Below, in pieces: positions 1 through 8,389 of a stretch of 44,272 nucleotides of DNA. Location: contig JAPLDK010000050.1 in NCBI GenBank assembly GCA_026391775.1, positions 1 through 44,272 on the forward strand, written 5' to 3'. How positions within the stretch are numbered: the stretch's first letter is position 1; every line of letters begins with the position of its first letter. The position numbers and the translations under genes were made by a program. The notes below the pieces were generated by a model, which was given only the letters and a program-made list of their open reading frames with translations, had not been told where the DNA came from and did not search any database. The DNA is from Bacteroidota bacterium (GTDB lineage Bacteria > Bacteroidota > Bacteroidia > Bacteroidales > FEN-979).

Positions 1-1526
1 GTATGCCTGATCTTCGCTGCCGAGAAAGGTAAAAATGGTTCGGCAACAATAGTTAATTCGGCGCAGATCTGGAGAGAAACATTAAGGATTGTTGCAACCC
101 TGTCTTTATCTGCCGGATAAAGCTTCCAGGGTTCGTTATCGGTGAGGTATTTATTTCCAAGTCTTGCGAGGTTCATCATTTCGGCAAGGGCTTCACGGAA
201 ACGGTACCCATACAGGCTGGTTGCGATCCTTGAAGGGAAAAGCTTCATTTCAGCAAATGCTGCAAGATCATCCGGCATAAATACTCCTGCCTGCGGGACT
301 TTGCCATCAAAATATTTATGGGTAAGGACGATTGTGCGGTTCACAAAGTTCCCGAGAATGGCAACCAGTTCATTATTGTTTTTTGCCTGGAAATCCTTCC
401 AGGTAAAATCATTGTCTTTGGTCTCGGGTGCATTGGAAGTGAGCACATAGCGCAACACATCCTGCTTGCCCGGGAAATCCAGTAAATATTCATGCAGCCA
501 GACTGCCCAGTTCCTGGATGTCGAGATTTTGTCGCTTTCAAGGTTTAAAAATTCATTGGCCGGCACATTATCCGGGAGGATGTATGTGCCCTCTGCTTTG
601 AGCATGGCAGGGAAAATGATGCAATGGAAAACGATATTGTCTTTTCCGATAAAATGAACCAGTTTCGTTTCCGGATCCTTCCAGTATTTTTCCCAGTCGG
701 GCCTCAGCTCCCGGGTTGCAGAGATATACCCGATGGGTGCGTCAAACCAAACATACAAAACCTTGCCTTCGGCTCCTTCAACGGGAACTTTCACGCCCCA
801 GTCGAGGTCGCGGGTCACGGCACGGGGCTGGAGCCCCTGTTCTATCCATGATTTGCACTGTCCGTAAACATTGGTTTTCCAGTCATCCTTATGCCCTTCA
901 AGTATCCATTCCCTCAGCCAGGGTTCGTATTGATCCAGAGGAAGGAACCAATGCCTTGTGTCCTTCAGAACAGGTGCATTGCCGCTGAGTACCGATTTCG
1001 GATTGATCAGGTCGGTGGCATTCAGGGATGACCCGCATTTTTCACACTGATCTCCATATGCTTTTTCAAACCCGCAGTTCGGGCAGGTTCCCGTGATATA
1101 CCGGTCGGCAAGGAAATGGCCGGTTGCTTCATCGTAGTATTGCTGCGAGACTTTTTCGATGAACTGGCCGGCTTCATACATCTTTTTGAAGAATGCCGAC
1201 GCAGTTTCATGATGCATGGGATTGGATGTGCGTGAATAGATATCAAAAGAAATCCCAAACTCCTCAAATGACCGTTTTATGATATTATGGTATTTATCCA
1301 CGATCTGCTGGGGTGAAACGCCTTGCTGTAAAGCTTTGATGGTTATTGGAACTCCGTGTTCATCAGAGCCCCCGATAAAGATCACATCCTCGCCGTTCAT
1401 ACGTAAAAAGCGTACAAAAATATCGGCAGGAATGTAAACCCCGGCCAGGTGCCCGATATGAATAGGCCCGTTGGCATAAGGGAGCGCAGAAGTTACAGTA
1501 TAACGTTTATACTCCGGTCTTTCCAT
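1..1526 (-). CDS. metG: Methionyl-tRNA synthetase, C-terminus cut by window edge
   Basis: This enzyme charges tRNA(Met) with methionine in the cytoplasm. About 508 codons are open from the ATG at 1526 to the left edge without a stop, so the C-terminal part (usually an anticodon-binding and often a tRNA-binding domain) lies outside. The HIGH signature is HIGH at residues 23-26 after PYANGPI. A zinc knuckle of the form CPNC-x9-CEKC follows near residues 145-160. The KMSKS equivalent reads DKISTS followed by RNWAV, the form common in Bacteroidota MetRS. An in-frame ATG at 1535 is an alternative start. A TAnnTTTG-type -7 box sits just upstream on the minus strand. The gene is divergent from ldcA. 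Identity is very secure; only the extent is limited by the window. Confidence 0.97.
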   Translation of the reverse strand, partial: MERPEYKRYTVTSALPYANGPIHIGHLAGVYIPADIFVRFLRMNGEDVIFIGGSDEHGVPITIKALQQGVSPQQIVDKYHNIIKRSFEEFGISFDIYSRTSNPMHHETASAFFKKMYEAGQFIEKVSQQYYDEATGHFLADRYITGTCPNCGFEKAYGDQCEKCGSSLNATDLINPKSVLSGNAPVLKDTRHWFLPLDQYEPWLREWILEGHKDDWKTNVYGQCKSWIEQGLQPRAVTRDLDWGVKVPVEGAEGKVLYVWFDAPIGYISATRELRPDWEKYWKDPETKLVHFIGKDNIVFHCIIFPAMLKAEGTYILPDNVPANEFLNLESDKISTSRNWAVWLHEYLLDFPGKQDVLRYVLTSNAPETKDNDFTWKDFQAKNNNELVAILGNFVNRTIVLTHKYFDGKVPQAGVFMPDDLAAFAEMKLFPSRIATSLYGYRFREALAEMMNLARLGNKYLTDNEPWKLYPADKDRVATILNVSLQICAELTIVAEPFLPFSAAKIRH

Positions 1527-1544
1527 AATCAGCATAACAAAGAG

Positions 1545-1552
1545 CAAAGATA
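1545..1552 (-). promoter_or_regulatory. Bacteroidota -7 box for metG
   Basis: The minus strand reads TATCTTTG, an exact match to the phylum consensus TAnnTTTG. It ends 10-19 bases before the two candidate metG start codons. No clear TTTG -33 element is seen at the usual 19-21 base spacing. Confidence 0.6.
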
Positions 1553-1565
1553 CGAATCAATTTTT

Positions 1566-1573
1566 TACATTTG
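1566..1573 (+). promoter_or_regulatory. Bacteroidota -7 box for ldcA, almost touching the start codon
   Basis: The plus strand reads TACATTTG, matching TAnnTTTG. The box ends only 5 bases before the ATG at 1579, so the expected transcription start falls at or next to the start codon. A leaderless mRNA is therefore likely. The GTG at 1573 lies inside the box and is an implausible start. Confidence 0.5.
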
Positions 1574-1578
1574 TGAAT

Positions 1579-2478
1579 ATGATTCAGCCACCATACCTGA
1601 AACGAGGCGACAAGATCGCCATCCTGTCACCGGCAAGGGCCGTTTCCTTCGATGAGGTGCATCCGGCCATGAAACTGTTCCAGAAATGGGGGCTTGAAGT
1701 GATTCTCGGATCATACGTCTTCAACAGTGAAAACCAGTTCGCAGGCAATGACGCCCAAAGGATGAAGGACTTCCAGGTGATGCTGGATGATGTTTCCATT
1801 CGGGCGATCATTTGTTCCCGGGGAGGATACGGTTCAGTGAGGATTATTGACAAGCTGGATTTCAGCAGGTTCCTGAGATACCCGAAATGGATCGTGGGGT
1901 ACAGTGATATTACGGTGATACATTCACATATACACAGGCATTTCGGGGTTGAAACCATGCATGCCACTATGCCCCTTAACATGCCTGAGAACCTGCTTGG
2001 CACTAAATCAGTTGAAACACTCAGGAAAGCCTTGTTCGGCGAAGAAATCATTTATGCCAAACGTCTTGGGCCCCTCGACCGTACAGGCGCAGGGGAAGGT
2101 ATCCTTGCAGGAGGCAACCTTTCGATATTATACAGCCTTATGGGATCGCATTCACAGATCGAAACCAAAGGCAAAATACTGTTTATTGAGGATGTTGATG
2201 AATATCTCTATCATATAGACCGAATGATGATGAACCTGAAGCGGGCGGGCATGCTGAAAGAGCTTAAAGGCCTTATCGTCGGCAGCATGCACGATATGAA
2301 GGACAACACCATCCCCTTTGGAAAAACAACCCAGCAAATCATTGACGAAGCTGTTAAAGAATACAAGTACCCGGTTTGTTTTGATTTCCCTGCAGGCCAT
2401 GGTCCGGAAAATGTGGCGCTGATACTTGGACGAAGGGTGAAGCTGATTGTGGATGAGGAGGTGGAACTGGGGTTCTGA
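1579..2478 (+). CDS. ldcA: LD-carboxypeptidase (peptidase family S66)
   Basis: The 299-residue protein belongs to the S66 LD-carboxypeptidase/MccF-type family, which trims the terminal D-Ala from murein tetrapeptides during peptidoglycan recycling in the cytoplasm. No signal peptide is visible, which fits a cytoplasmic enzyme. The family landmarks are present: SRGGYG near residue 80, the nucleophile elbow GYSD with Ser109, the acid residue in FIEDVDEYLYHIDRM and the catalytic His in PAGHGPENV. A GTG at 1573 would add two residues but lies inside the -7 box, so I use the ATG at 1579. yraN follows after 23 bases and is probably co-transcribed. The MccF self-immunity subgroup is a less likely alternative, because nothing around it suggests a microcin. 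Confidence 0.93.
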   Translation: MIQPPYLKRGDKIAILSPARAVSFDEVHPAMKLFQKWGLEVILGSYVFNSENQFAGNDAQRMKDFQVMLDDVSIRAIICSRGGYGSVRIIDKLDFSRFLRYPKWIVGYSDITVIHSHIHRHFGVETMHATMPLNMPENLLGTKSVETLRKALFGEEIIYAKRLGPLDRTGAGEGILAGGNLSILYSLMGSHSQIETKGKILFIEDVDEYLYHIDRMMMNLKRAGMLKELKGLIVGSMHDMKDNTIPFGKTTQQIIDEAVKEYKYPVCFDFPAGHGPENVALILGRRVKLIVDEEVELGF

Positions 2479-2501
2479 AAGGAATATTCAAAATTTATCA
2501 A

Positions 2502-2864
2502 ATGTCCAAATCATACGATCTGGGGAGAAAAGGTGAAGCTCTTGCAGCGGAATTCCTCGCTGCAAAGGGGTTTAAAATCCTGGCCAGGAATTTCCGCGCG
2601 GGAAAAGCAGAAATTGACATTGTGGCTTCAGACAAAGGGACTCTTGTAATTGCTGAAGTGAAAACCCGGAACACCCGTTATTTTGGCGAACCGGAAGTAT
2701 GGGTTAACCCGGCAAAGCAAAAACTTCTGATCAAAGCAGCCAATGCCTATGTAAAATTCAAAGCGTTCAAAGGAGAAGTACGGTTCGACGTGGTCTCGGT
2801 GATCATAGATGAAAAAGGAACGGAGATCGTGCATATCCCCGACGCATTCTATCCCACGCTATAA
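2502..2864 (+). CDS. yraN: YraN/UPF0102 family nuclease-fold protein
   Basis: A 120-residue protein of the UPF0102 family, which has a Holliday-junction-resolvase-like or restriction-endonuclease fold. Its cellular role is not established. The conserved acidic and basic pattern is complete: GRKGEALAAEFL with Glu12 at the start, the EIDIV aspartate, and the EVKTR motif. Together these form a PD-(D/E)xK-like site. It lies 23 bases after ldcA in the same direction and looks like the second gene of that unit. Length is normal for the family. The gene converges on the RNase H gene, with a hairpin-rich spacer between them. Confidence 0.93.
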   Translation: MSKSYDLGRKGEALAAEFLAAKGFKILARNFRAGKAEIDIVASDKGTLVIAEVKTRNTRYFGEPEVWVNPAKQKLLIKAANAYVKFKAFKGEVRFDVVSVIIDEKGTEIVHIPDAFYPTL

Positions 2865-2877
2865 GGATGCAGGATAG

Positions 2878-2956
2878 GGCGCCTCGCGCCGGCACCAGAT
2901 AACCGGATATATGGTTATCTGGGATCGCTGAGCACATCGAAGCAATCCGGTTATCT
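2878..2956. repeat. Hairpin cluster with three GATAACC arms between convergent genes
   Basis: The spacer between yraN and the RNase H gene carries three copies of one arm. CCAGATAACC at 2895-2904 pairs perfectly with GGTTATCTGG at 2913-2922 (8-base loop). The overlapping AGATAACCGG at 2897-2906 also pairs perfectly with CCGGTTATCT at 2947-2956. The two pairings exclude each other. A small GC hairpin, GGCGC-CTC-GCGCC, precedes them at 2878-2890. There is no long T run, so a classical terminator is not obvious. Its position fits a bidirectional stop structure or a dispersed repeat element. Confidence 0.55.
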
Positions 2957-2975
2957 CGTATCCCTTTATCCCCGC

Positions 2976-3608
2976 TTATTTTCTTCCGAAATCCGCCGGG
3001 ATCTCTCCCCAGTATTCAGTTTCCCATTTCAGGACGGGGTTCTTCCAACTGTTGTTTCTGAGCCAGTTAAGCGCACGATCCACGAGATTGAATAATTCCC
3101 TGTTTTTATCCGATTGCTCCAGCTTGGTGTTTGTCGCCCTTTTCTTCAGCCAGGCAATGGCCGTGCGGGAATCGGAGTACACCGGCCAGTCGGAATTCAG
3201 TTGTTTCAGGTATGCCAGGGCATGTACAATGGCAAGAAATTCACCTATGTTCACAGTCCCTTCAGGGTACGGCCCGATCCGGAACAGTTCGGCGCCCGAA
3301 GCGGTGTCAACACCTCGGTACTCTAATACACCAGGGTTGCCGCGGCAGGCTGCATCAACACAAATACTGTCGGCGATGGGCTCTCCTACCAGGGGATTGC
3401 TGCAGATTATTTTTTTAGGTACCTGAAGGCCTTTCTCCATATACTTTCGTGGATCGTCGCTGAGGGCACTGCGGGCAAGGTCGGCCGTGGGAAATCCCTT
3501 GAACCTTGCCCCGTTAAATCCGGCCACCTGCTCCCTGCATGCTTCCCACCCCTCGTAGATCCCCGGATTCCGGCCATTCCAGACTACGTAATATTTTGAC
3601 TTTGCCAT
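2976..3608 (-). CDS. rnhA: Ribonuclease HI with N-terminal viroplasmin (RNA-DNA hybrid binding) domain
   Basis: The 210-residue protein cleaves the RNA strand of RNA-DNA hybrids. Residues 1-50 form a viroplasmin/HBD domain (KYYVVWNGRNPGIYEGW, then FKGFPTADLA), which binds hybrids in eukaryotic RNase H1 and in many Bacteroidota homologues. The catalytic domain follows from about residue 78. All four acidic active-site residues are identifiable: Asp85 in CVDAACRGNPG, Glu123 in NIGEFLAIVHAL, Asp146 in VYSDSRTA and Asp206 in IPADFGRK. The ATG at 3608 has a -7 box at 3625-3632. The gene converges on yraN and is divergent from the flippase gene. Confidence 0.93.
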   Translation of the reverse strand: MAKSKYYVVWNGRNPGIYEGWEACREQVAGFNGARFKGFPTADLARSALSDDPRKYMEKGLQVPKKIICSNPLVGEPIADSICVDAACRGNPGVLEYRGVDTASGAELFRIGPYPEGTVNIGEFLAIVHALAYLKQLNSDWPVYSDSRTAIAWLKKRATNTKLEQSDKNRELFNLVDRALNWLRNNSWKNPVLKWETEYWGEIPADFGRK

Positions 3609-3624
3609 CGTTTCTTTATCAGCC

Positions 3625-3632
3625 CAAAAATA
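3625..3632 (-). promoter_or_regulatory. Bacteroidota -7 box for the RNase H gene
   Basis: The minus strand reads TATTTTTG (TAnnTTTG), 17 bases before the ATG at 3608. It lies only 4 bases from an oppositely oriented -7 box, so the two divergent promoters share their core region. Confidence 0.55.
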
Positions 3633-3636
3633 TGAT

Positions 3637-3644
3637 TAATTTTG
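3637..3644 (+). promoter_or_regulatory. Bacteroidota -7 box for the flippase gene
   Basis: The plus strand reads TAATTTTG (TAnnTTTG). The expected transcript start is near 3650, upstream of both candidate flippase start codons (3676 and 3718). A TTTA at 3615-3618 could be a weak -33 element. Confidence 0.5.
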
Positions 3645-3661
3645 GACACTCACTATTGACC

Positions 3662-3711
3662 GTGAACACTGATCCATGAAGCGTAAACCGGATCATGGTT
3701 CACAGTTCACA
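3662..3711. repeat. Inverted repeat with GTGAAC-type units over the flippase start
   Basis: GTGAAC-ac-TGATCC at 3662-3675 is complementary to GGATCA-tg-GTTCAC at 3690-3703: 12 paired bases with a 2-base internal mismatch and a 14-base loop. The ATG at 3676 is the first codon of the loop. A further TTCACAG unit follows the right arm up to 3711. The units resemble the GTGAACC heptamers at the rng/trpS junction. Confidence 0.5.
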
Positions 3712-5217
3712 GATACAATGGCTTCAATCAGACGTCTTGCCTCACAAACGGCAGTCTATGGTATCCCAACGATCTTAGGCCGCTTCCTTCAGTACCTGAT
3801 GGTATACCTGCTTACAAGGGTATTTTCCCTGGCGCAATACGGTACCATCAGCGTGTTCTATGCCTATGCCTCATTCCTGATGGTAGTCCTCACTTACGGC
3901 ATGGAAACGGCCTTTTTCCGCTTTAGCGAAAAAGAAGAGGATAAGGACTCTGTGTTCAGTACAGGACTGATTTCCCTGCTGGTCACTTCAGGTTCGTTTA
4001 TCTTCCTTGCAAGCATCTTCTCAGGAACCATCGCCGGATGGATTGATTACGCCGGCCAAGCGAAATATGTGATCTGGTTTGCCTGGATACTCGGCCTTGA
4101 TGCCCTTGTCGCCATTCCGTTTGCCAGGCTGCGATCACAAAACAAAGCCGCGAGGTTTGCAAGCCTAAAAATGATCAATATCCTCACTAATATAGGGCTG
4201 ACACTCTTTTTCATCCTGCTTTGCCCATATGTATGGAACAGCTATCCTTCGCTTCATGGCTTGATAGGATTGATTTATCGTCCCGACTGGGGTATAGAGT
4301 ATGTATTCATTTCAAATCTTGCAGCAAGTATAATTACCCTGGTCCTTGTTCTTCCCATGATCATGAATATGAGATGGAAGTTGCATAACGAACTGTGGAA
4401 ACGTATGCTGGTTTATGCATTCCCCTTATTATTTGCAGGGCTTGCAGGAATGGTCAATGAAACCTTAGACAGGCTTATGCTGCGGTACCTTTTGCCCCTT
4501 TCGAAAGATTTAAGTGAAGCCCAGGTAGGAATTTATAGTGCCTGTTATAAAATATCCATACTGATCACTTTATTTGTACAAGCCTACCGCTTTGCTGCGG
4601 AACCTTTCTTTTTTGCTCATGCCAAAGAGAAGGATTCCAGGCAAACTTATGCACGGATCATGGATTATTTTATGATAGCGATTCTTTCGACGTTCCTGGT
4701 GACGATGCTATTTCTCGATGATGTTTTCCTGCATCTCATCGACAAAAAATACTGGCTGGGGAAAGGTGTTATTCCCATTCTGATGCTTGCAAACATTTTC
4801 CTCGGAGTGTATTACAACCTCTCCATCTGGTACAAGCTTACAGGGAAGACGATCTGGGGGGCCTGGCTTTCGTTGATAGGAGCGGTAATCACCCTTGCAC
4901 TGAACTTCTGGTGGATCCCCCTCAGCCCCGACCATCTCATCCACGGATATATCGGATCGGCCTGGGCCACCTTTATCTGCTACGGTTCCATGATGGTGAT
5001 CGCTTACATTCTGGGACAGAAATTCTATCCCATTCCTTATAACCTTAAGAAATTTGCCGGCTACCTTGTTTTTGCCCTGCTACTCTATTTTATCAGTGCA
5101 AATGTTCATATTTCCCAGGCATTTCCCAGGATAGCATTTAACACAGGATTGCTGCTGGTGTTTCTGCTCACTGCATTATTCCTTGAAAAGCCGCGCCTCA
5201 CAAAGGCCTCCGATTGA
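3676..5217 (+). CDS. Polysaccharide/lipid flippase (Wzx/MATE-like, MOP superfamily)
   Basis: A 513-residue polytopic inner-membrane protein with about 12-14 hydrophobic segments. It has the N-terminal arrangement of polysaccharide biosynthesis flippases (LASQTAVYGIPTILGRFLQY, then an Arg/Phe-rich loop, METAFFRFSE). Such proteins move lipid-linked saccharides across the inner membrane; the substrate cannot be read from sequence. An ATG at 3718 starting MASIRRLAS gives a more typical family N-terminus than the charged 14-residue extension from 3676. The 3676 codon also sits in the loop of a hairpin, so the start is uncertain. No glycosyltransferase cluster is next to it. Instead it precedes dut and an envelope block, so it may be a housekeeping flippase rather than part of a capsule locus. 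Confidence 0.85.
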   Translation: MKRKPDHGSQFTDTMASIRRLASQTAVYGIPTILGRFLQYLMVYLLTRVFSLAQYGTISVFYAYASFLMVVLTYGMETAFFRFSEKEEDKDSVFSTGLISLLVTSGSFIFLASIFSGTIAGWIDYAGQAKYVIWFAWILGLDALVAIPFARLRSQNKAARFASLKMINILTNIGLTLFFILLCPYVWNSYPSLHGLIGLIYRPDWGIEYVFISNLAASIITLVLVLPMIMNMRWKLHNELWKRMLVYAFPLLFAGLAGMVNETLDRLMLRYLLPLSKDLSEAQVGIYSACYKISILITLFVQAYRFAAEPFFFAHAKEKDSRQTYARIMDYFMIAILSTFLVTMLFLDDVFLHLIDKKYWLGKGVIPILMLANIFLGVYYNLSIWYKLTGKTIWGAWLSLIGAVITLALNFWWIPLSPDHLIHGYIGSAWATFICYGSMMVIAYILGQKFYPIPYNLKKFAGYLVFALLLYFISANVHISQAFPRIAFNTGLLLVFLLTALFLEKPRLTKASD

Positions 5218-5226
5218 GATTTTTAT

Positions 5227-5234
5227 TACCTTTG
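5227..5234 (+). promoter_or_regulatory. Bacteroidota -7 box for dut
   Basis: The plus strand reads TACCTTTG (TAnnTTTG), 16 bases before the dut ATG. It lies just after the flippase stop, so dut and the following genes can be transcribed independently of the flippase. Confidence 0.6.
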
Positions 5235-5250
5235 CGCATCAAAATTCCCT

Positions 5251-5685
5251 ATGAGAATCAGGATAGTAAACAATTCCCACCATCCTTTGCCTGCATATGA
5301 AACCACTGCTTCGGCCGGGATGGACCTCAGAGCTTTTATCCCCGATGATATAGTTCTGAAACCGCTCGAAAGAGCCTTGGTCCCTACCGGATTATTTATT
5401 GAACTTCCCCTGGGGTTTGAAGCTCAGGTAAGGCCACGCAGCGGTCTGGCCATAAAAAAAGGCGTAACGGTTCTGAATACTCCCGGCACAATCGATGCCG
5501 ATTACCGCGGCGAGATCAAGGTCATTCTAATTAATTTGTCGAATGAGGATTTCGTGGTGAAGGACGGCGACAGGGTAGCGCAGATGATCATCGGTGCCCA
5601 TGAACAGGCCGAATGGATACAGGTGGACGAATTAGAAGAAACAAGCCGCGGGGCAGGAGGATTTGGCTCGACGGGACATAAATAA
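5251..5685 (+). CDS. dut: dUTP diphosphatase
   Basis: A 144-residue trimeric dUTPase hydrolysing dUTP to dUMP and pyrophosphate. This keeps uracil out of DNA and supplies the precursor of dTMP. All five family motifs are visible: [33 protein letters not shown] (with the catalytic-water Asp and the substrate-binding residues), DRVAQMI, and the C-terminal flexible [10 protein letters not shown] that closes over the nucleotide. Length is exactly that of the bacterial family. It has its own -7 box and lies 33 bases after the flippase gene. The TPR gene starts 75 bases downstream, with a short hairpin in between. Confidence 0.97.
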   Translation: MRIRIVNNSHHPLPAYETTASAGMDLRAFIPDDIVLKPLERALVPTGLFIELPLGFEAQVRPRSGLAIKKGVTVLNTPGTIDADYRGEIKVILINLSNEDFVVKDGDRVAQMIIGAHEQAEWIQVDELEETSRGAGGFGSTGHK

Positions 5686-5699
5686 GTAGCGAGGTAGCG

Positions 5700-5714
5700 T
5701 TCGGCATAGCCGAA
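5700..5714. repeat. Short perfect inverted repeat between dut and the TPR gene
   Basis: TTCGGC-ATA-GCCGAA forms a 6-bp stem with a 3-base loop, 14 bases after the dut stop. No T run follows, so it is at most a weak terminator. It may instead be an RNA-processing or stabilising hairpin, or part of a dispersed repeat. Confidence 0.4.
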
Positions 5715-5760
5715 ATGAGCACTCAAATGAAATAAGCAATTGGTGCGAATAAATGGTGAA

Positions 5761-7551
5761 ATGACGAAATTCAGAGGATTTATAATTTCAAATATTTTTC
5801 TGCTGTTGACTTTGCAGGCTCTGTGCGGGCCGGATGTGGCAATGATCCCAGGCGAGGAACCGGATTCGGGTAAGGCAAAACACAGCAAACGGCATTCGGG
5901 GGATGATAAATCTCTCATCGATGTTGAAAACACGGCCATGCTTATCGATGCCAAGAAGGAAGTATTGATCGGAAATACCGACAAAGCCCTGCAGATGTTC
6001 ACATACTATACTGAGCATTACCCCAACGATCCTGCAGGAAAATTTGAACTGGCCAGGCTGCTTGCAACAAGTGAGAAATATAACGCAGCCTATGACCTCC
6101 TGAAGGATGCCATCCGCCTTGATCCAAATAATAAATACTACCAGATATTCCTGGCCGAAGTTTGCCAGCAATGTAAAAAAGAGAAAGAAGCAATCGGCAT
6201 TTATGAGAATCTGGTAAAAAAATATCCAGGAGAACTCGATTACTATTTCCAGCTTGCAGCCCTGTACCTTAATGCTGGCGATGAAAAAAAAGCTGCAGAA
6301 ACTTACGACCAGATCGAGGGAAAGGCCGGGATAAATGAAGAGATCTCCCTTCAGAAGGAAAAAATTTACCTTCATCTTGGCAATATTGAAAAGGCCGAAA
6401 ACGAGCTTAGAAGCCTGGTCAGTGCATTCCCCGATGATTCACGGTACCTGTCGATGCTCGCCGAATTTTATATGGGGAACAATCAGCAGAACAAAGCCCT
6501 TGAGATCTATAAACGGGTTGTTGAAAAAGATCCGGGCAATCCCTACATTCATATGTCACTGGCCGATTATTACCGGAAGACAGGGAATAAGGAAAAAGCA
6601 TTTGAGGAACTTAAACTGGGCTTTGCCAATCCGAACCTGGATATAGATACCAAGGTGACGATACTGCTCTCTTTTTATACCATCAACCAGATCTACGATC
6701 AGCTCAAGGAACAGGCTTTTGAACTTTCACGTATCATGATCACGATACATCCCGATAATCCGAAGGCTTGGTCAATTTACGGAGACCTCCTTTCACAGGA
6801 TAAAAAGTATACAGAAGCCAAGGATGCTTTTTTAAAAGTGATCAGCCTTGATTCGAGCAAGTACGTTGTTTGGGAAGAACTTCTCCGCCTGGAACTCCAG
6901 CTTACCGAATACCAGGTATTGTATGATCACGGCAAAAAGGCCCTTGAACTTTTTCCCGACCAGAATATCCTTTACCTGTTCACCGGCCTGGGGGCTGTCC
7001 AGCTGAAAAAATATGACGAAGCAATAAAAATCCTGGATCACGGGGTCAGGCTGGTGGTGAATAATGATGACCTTATCGCCCAGTTTTATATGTATATAGG
7101 CGATGCCTGGCATTCACTGAAGAATACAGAGGAATCGGATAAAGCGTATGAGAAATCATTAAAAGCAAAAGACAATAACGCCTATGTCCTGAATAATTTT
7201 GCCTATTACCTCTCGCTCAGGGGAAAAGACCTTGAAAGGGCAGAGAAAATGGCAAAAAAAGCTGTTGAACTCGATACTGCAAATTCTTCTTTCGAGGACA
7301 CATATGGTTGGGTCCTGTATAAACTGGGAAAGATCAGCGAGGCAAAAAAATGGATAGGAAAAGCCCTGGAAGACAAAGAAAGCGTAAGCAGCGAGGTCCT
7401 GGAACATTACGGAGATGTGCTTTACAGACTGGGTGAACCGGAGAAAGCGCTGGAATACTGGAATAAGGCCAAGTCTAAAGGGGAGGGCTCTGAACTGCTG
7501 AACAGGAAAATCAGCGAAAAAAAATTAATTGAACAGAATGGGAAAGAATAA
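5761..7551 (+). CDS. Exported tetratricopeptide-repeat protein
   Basis: About 596 residues: a signal peptide (residues 1 to about 23, TKFRGFIISNIFLLLTLQA) followed by TPR units along nearly the whole chain. Typical helical pairs include AARYL-type positions such as ALEIYKRVVEKDPGNPYIHM and AEKMAKKAVELDTANSSFED. TPR proteins are protein-binding scaffolds, so this one probably acts in the periplasm or at the outer membrane. The ORF could be extended to a TTG at 5740, but the ATG at 5761 directly begins the signal peptide. Its last 14 bases overlap the DUF4292 gene, which suggests translational coupling. The arrangement TPR - DUF4292 - EnvC-like fits a joint role in envelope biogenesis. The specific function is not known to me. 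Confidence 0.88.
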   Translation: MTKFRGFIISNIFLLLTLQALCGPDVAMIPGEEPDSGKAKHSKRHSGDDKSLIDVENTAMLIDAKKEVLIGNTDKALQMFTYYTEHYPNDPAGKFELARLLATSEKYNAAYDLLKDAIRLDPNNKYYQIFLAEVCQQCKKEKEAIGIYENLVKKYPGELDYYFQLAALYLNAGDEKKAAETYDQIEGKAGINEEISLQKEKIYLHLGNIEKAENELRSLVSAFPDDSRYLSMLAEFYMGNNQQNKALEIYKRVVEKDPGNPYIHMSLADYYRKTGNKEKAFEELKLGFANPNLDIDTKVTILLSFYTINQIYDQLKEQAFELSRIMITIHPDNPKAWSIYGDLLSQDKKYTEAKDAFLKVISLDSSKYVVWEELLRLELQLTEYQVLYDHGKKALELFPDQNILYLFTGLGAVQLKKYDEAIKILDHGVRLVVNNDDLIAQFYMYIGDAWHSLKNTEESDKAYEKSLKAKDNNAYVLNNFAYYLSLRGKDLERAEKMAKKAVELDTANSSFEDTYGWVLYKLGKISEAKKWIGKALEDKESVSSEVLEHYGDVLYRLGEPEKALEYWNKAKSKGEGSELLNRKISEKKLIEQNGKE

Positions 7552-8371
7552 CGGCTTCAGCAAGGGATATTTCATGGGGCTTGTCGCCCTTGTCATTATG
7601 TTTTCCGTTTCATGCAGCCCCGCCAGGAAGGCGATAAGGGCTCCGATTAAGGAAGAAGGATCTGAATACCTGTTTAAGAAACTCAAGGAGCATGAGCTGA
7701 AATACACATATTTCATGGGTAAATTCTCGGCCGAATACAAAAACCAGAAGAAAAGCACATCCTTCAACGGTCAGATAAGGATTAAAAAGGACAGTGTTAT
7801 CTGGCTTTCACTGACTCCCGGCCTCGGTATTGAAGCCATGCGCCTGATCATTACCCAGGATTCGGTGAAAATGATAAACAAGCTCAACAATACTTTTTAC
7901 CTGGGAGATTATGAGGCGGTGAATCACTTTCTGAACACTAATATTGACTTTGACATTCTCCAGGCCTATCTGCTTGGGAATGACCTGCAATTTTACGAAG
8001 ACGGAAAATTCAGGGTCACCATAGAAAATAACAGCTACAAGCTTTCAACAGCAGCCAGGATGAAACTTAAAAAATATGTGAGGAACAGCCAGGAAAATGC
8101 CAGGGCATTCATTCAAAATATCTGGCTTGATTCGGAAACTTTTAAAATCACTGAAGCGGACGTTAAGGAAATATCAAACGAAAAGATCAAAGTGGAAGCC
8201 GGTTACGGTGACTTTGAGAATATCGACGGACAGCTTTTCCCCAAAGCCCTGGATGTGACCATCTGGGCTGATAATACAATAAAAGTGAAGGCTTCCTTTT
8301 CAAGGATCACTGTGGATTCACCAATGCAGTTCCCCTTCAGGATACCAACAGGATATACACAGGTCAAATAA
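7538..8371 (+). CDS. DUF4292 family outer-membrane lipoprotein
   Basis: A 277-residue lipoprotein. The signal peptide MGKNNGFSKGYFMGLVALV continues to a lipobox ending SVSC, with the modified Cys at about residue 26. The mature part has the pattern of DUF4292: YTYFMGKFSAEYKN, DSVIWLSLTPGLGIEAMRLIITQDSV, then IKVEAGYGDFENIDGQLFP. This resembles the LolA/LolB-type lipoprotein-binding half-barrel, so a LolB-like role in placing lipoproteins in the outer membrane is an attractive but unproven idea. The ATG at 7538 lies inside the end of the TPR gene. A TTG at 7529 would give an unneeded three-residue extension. The EnvC-like gene follows after 18 bases. Confidence 0.85.
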   Translation: MGKNNGFSKGYFMGLVALVIMFSVSCSPARKAIRAPIKEEGSEYLFKKLKEHELKYTYFMGKFSAEYKNQKKSTSFNGQIRIKKDSVIWLSLTPGLGIEAMRLIITQDSVKMINKLNNTFYLGDYEAVNHFLNTNIDFDILQAYLLGNDLQFYEDGKFRVTIENNSYKLSTAARMKLKKYVRNSQENARAFIQNIWLDSETFKITEADVKEISNEKIKVEAGYGDFENIDGQLFPKALDVTIWADNTIKVKASFSRITVDSPMQFPFRIPTGYTQVK

Positions 8372-8389
8372 CCAATTCTTTCAAACGGG

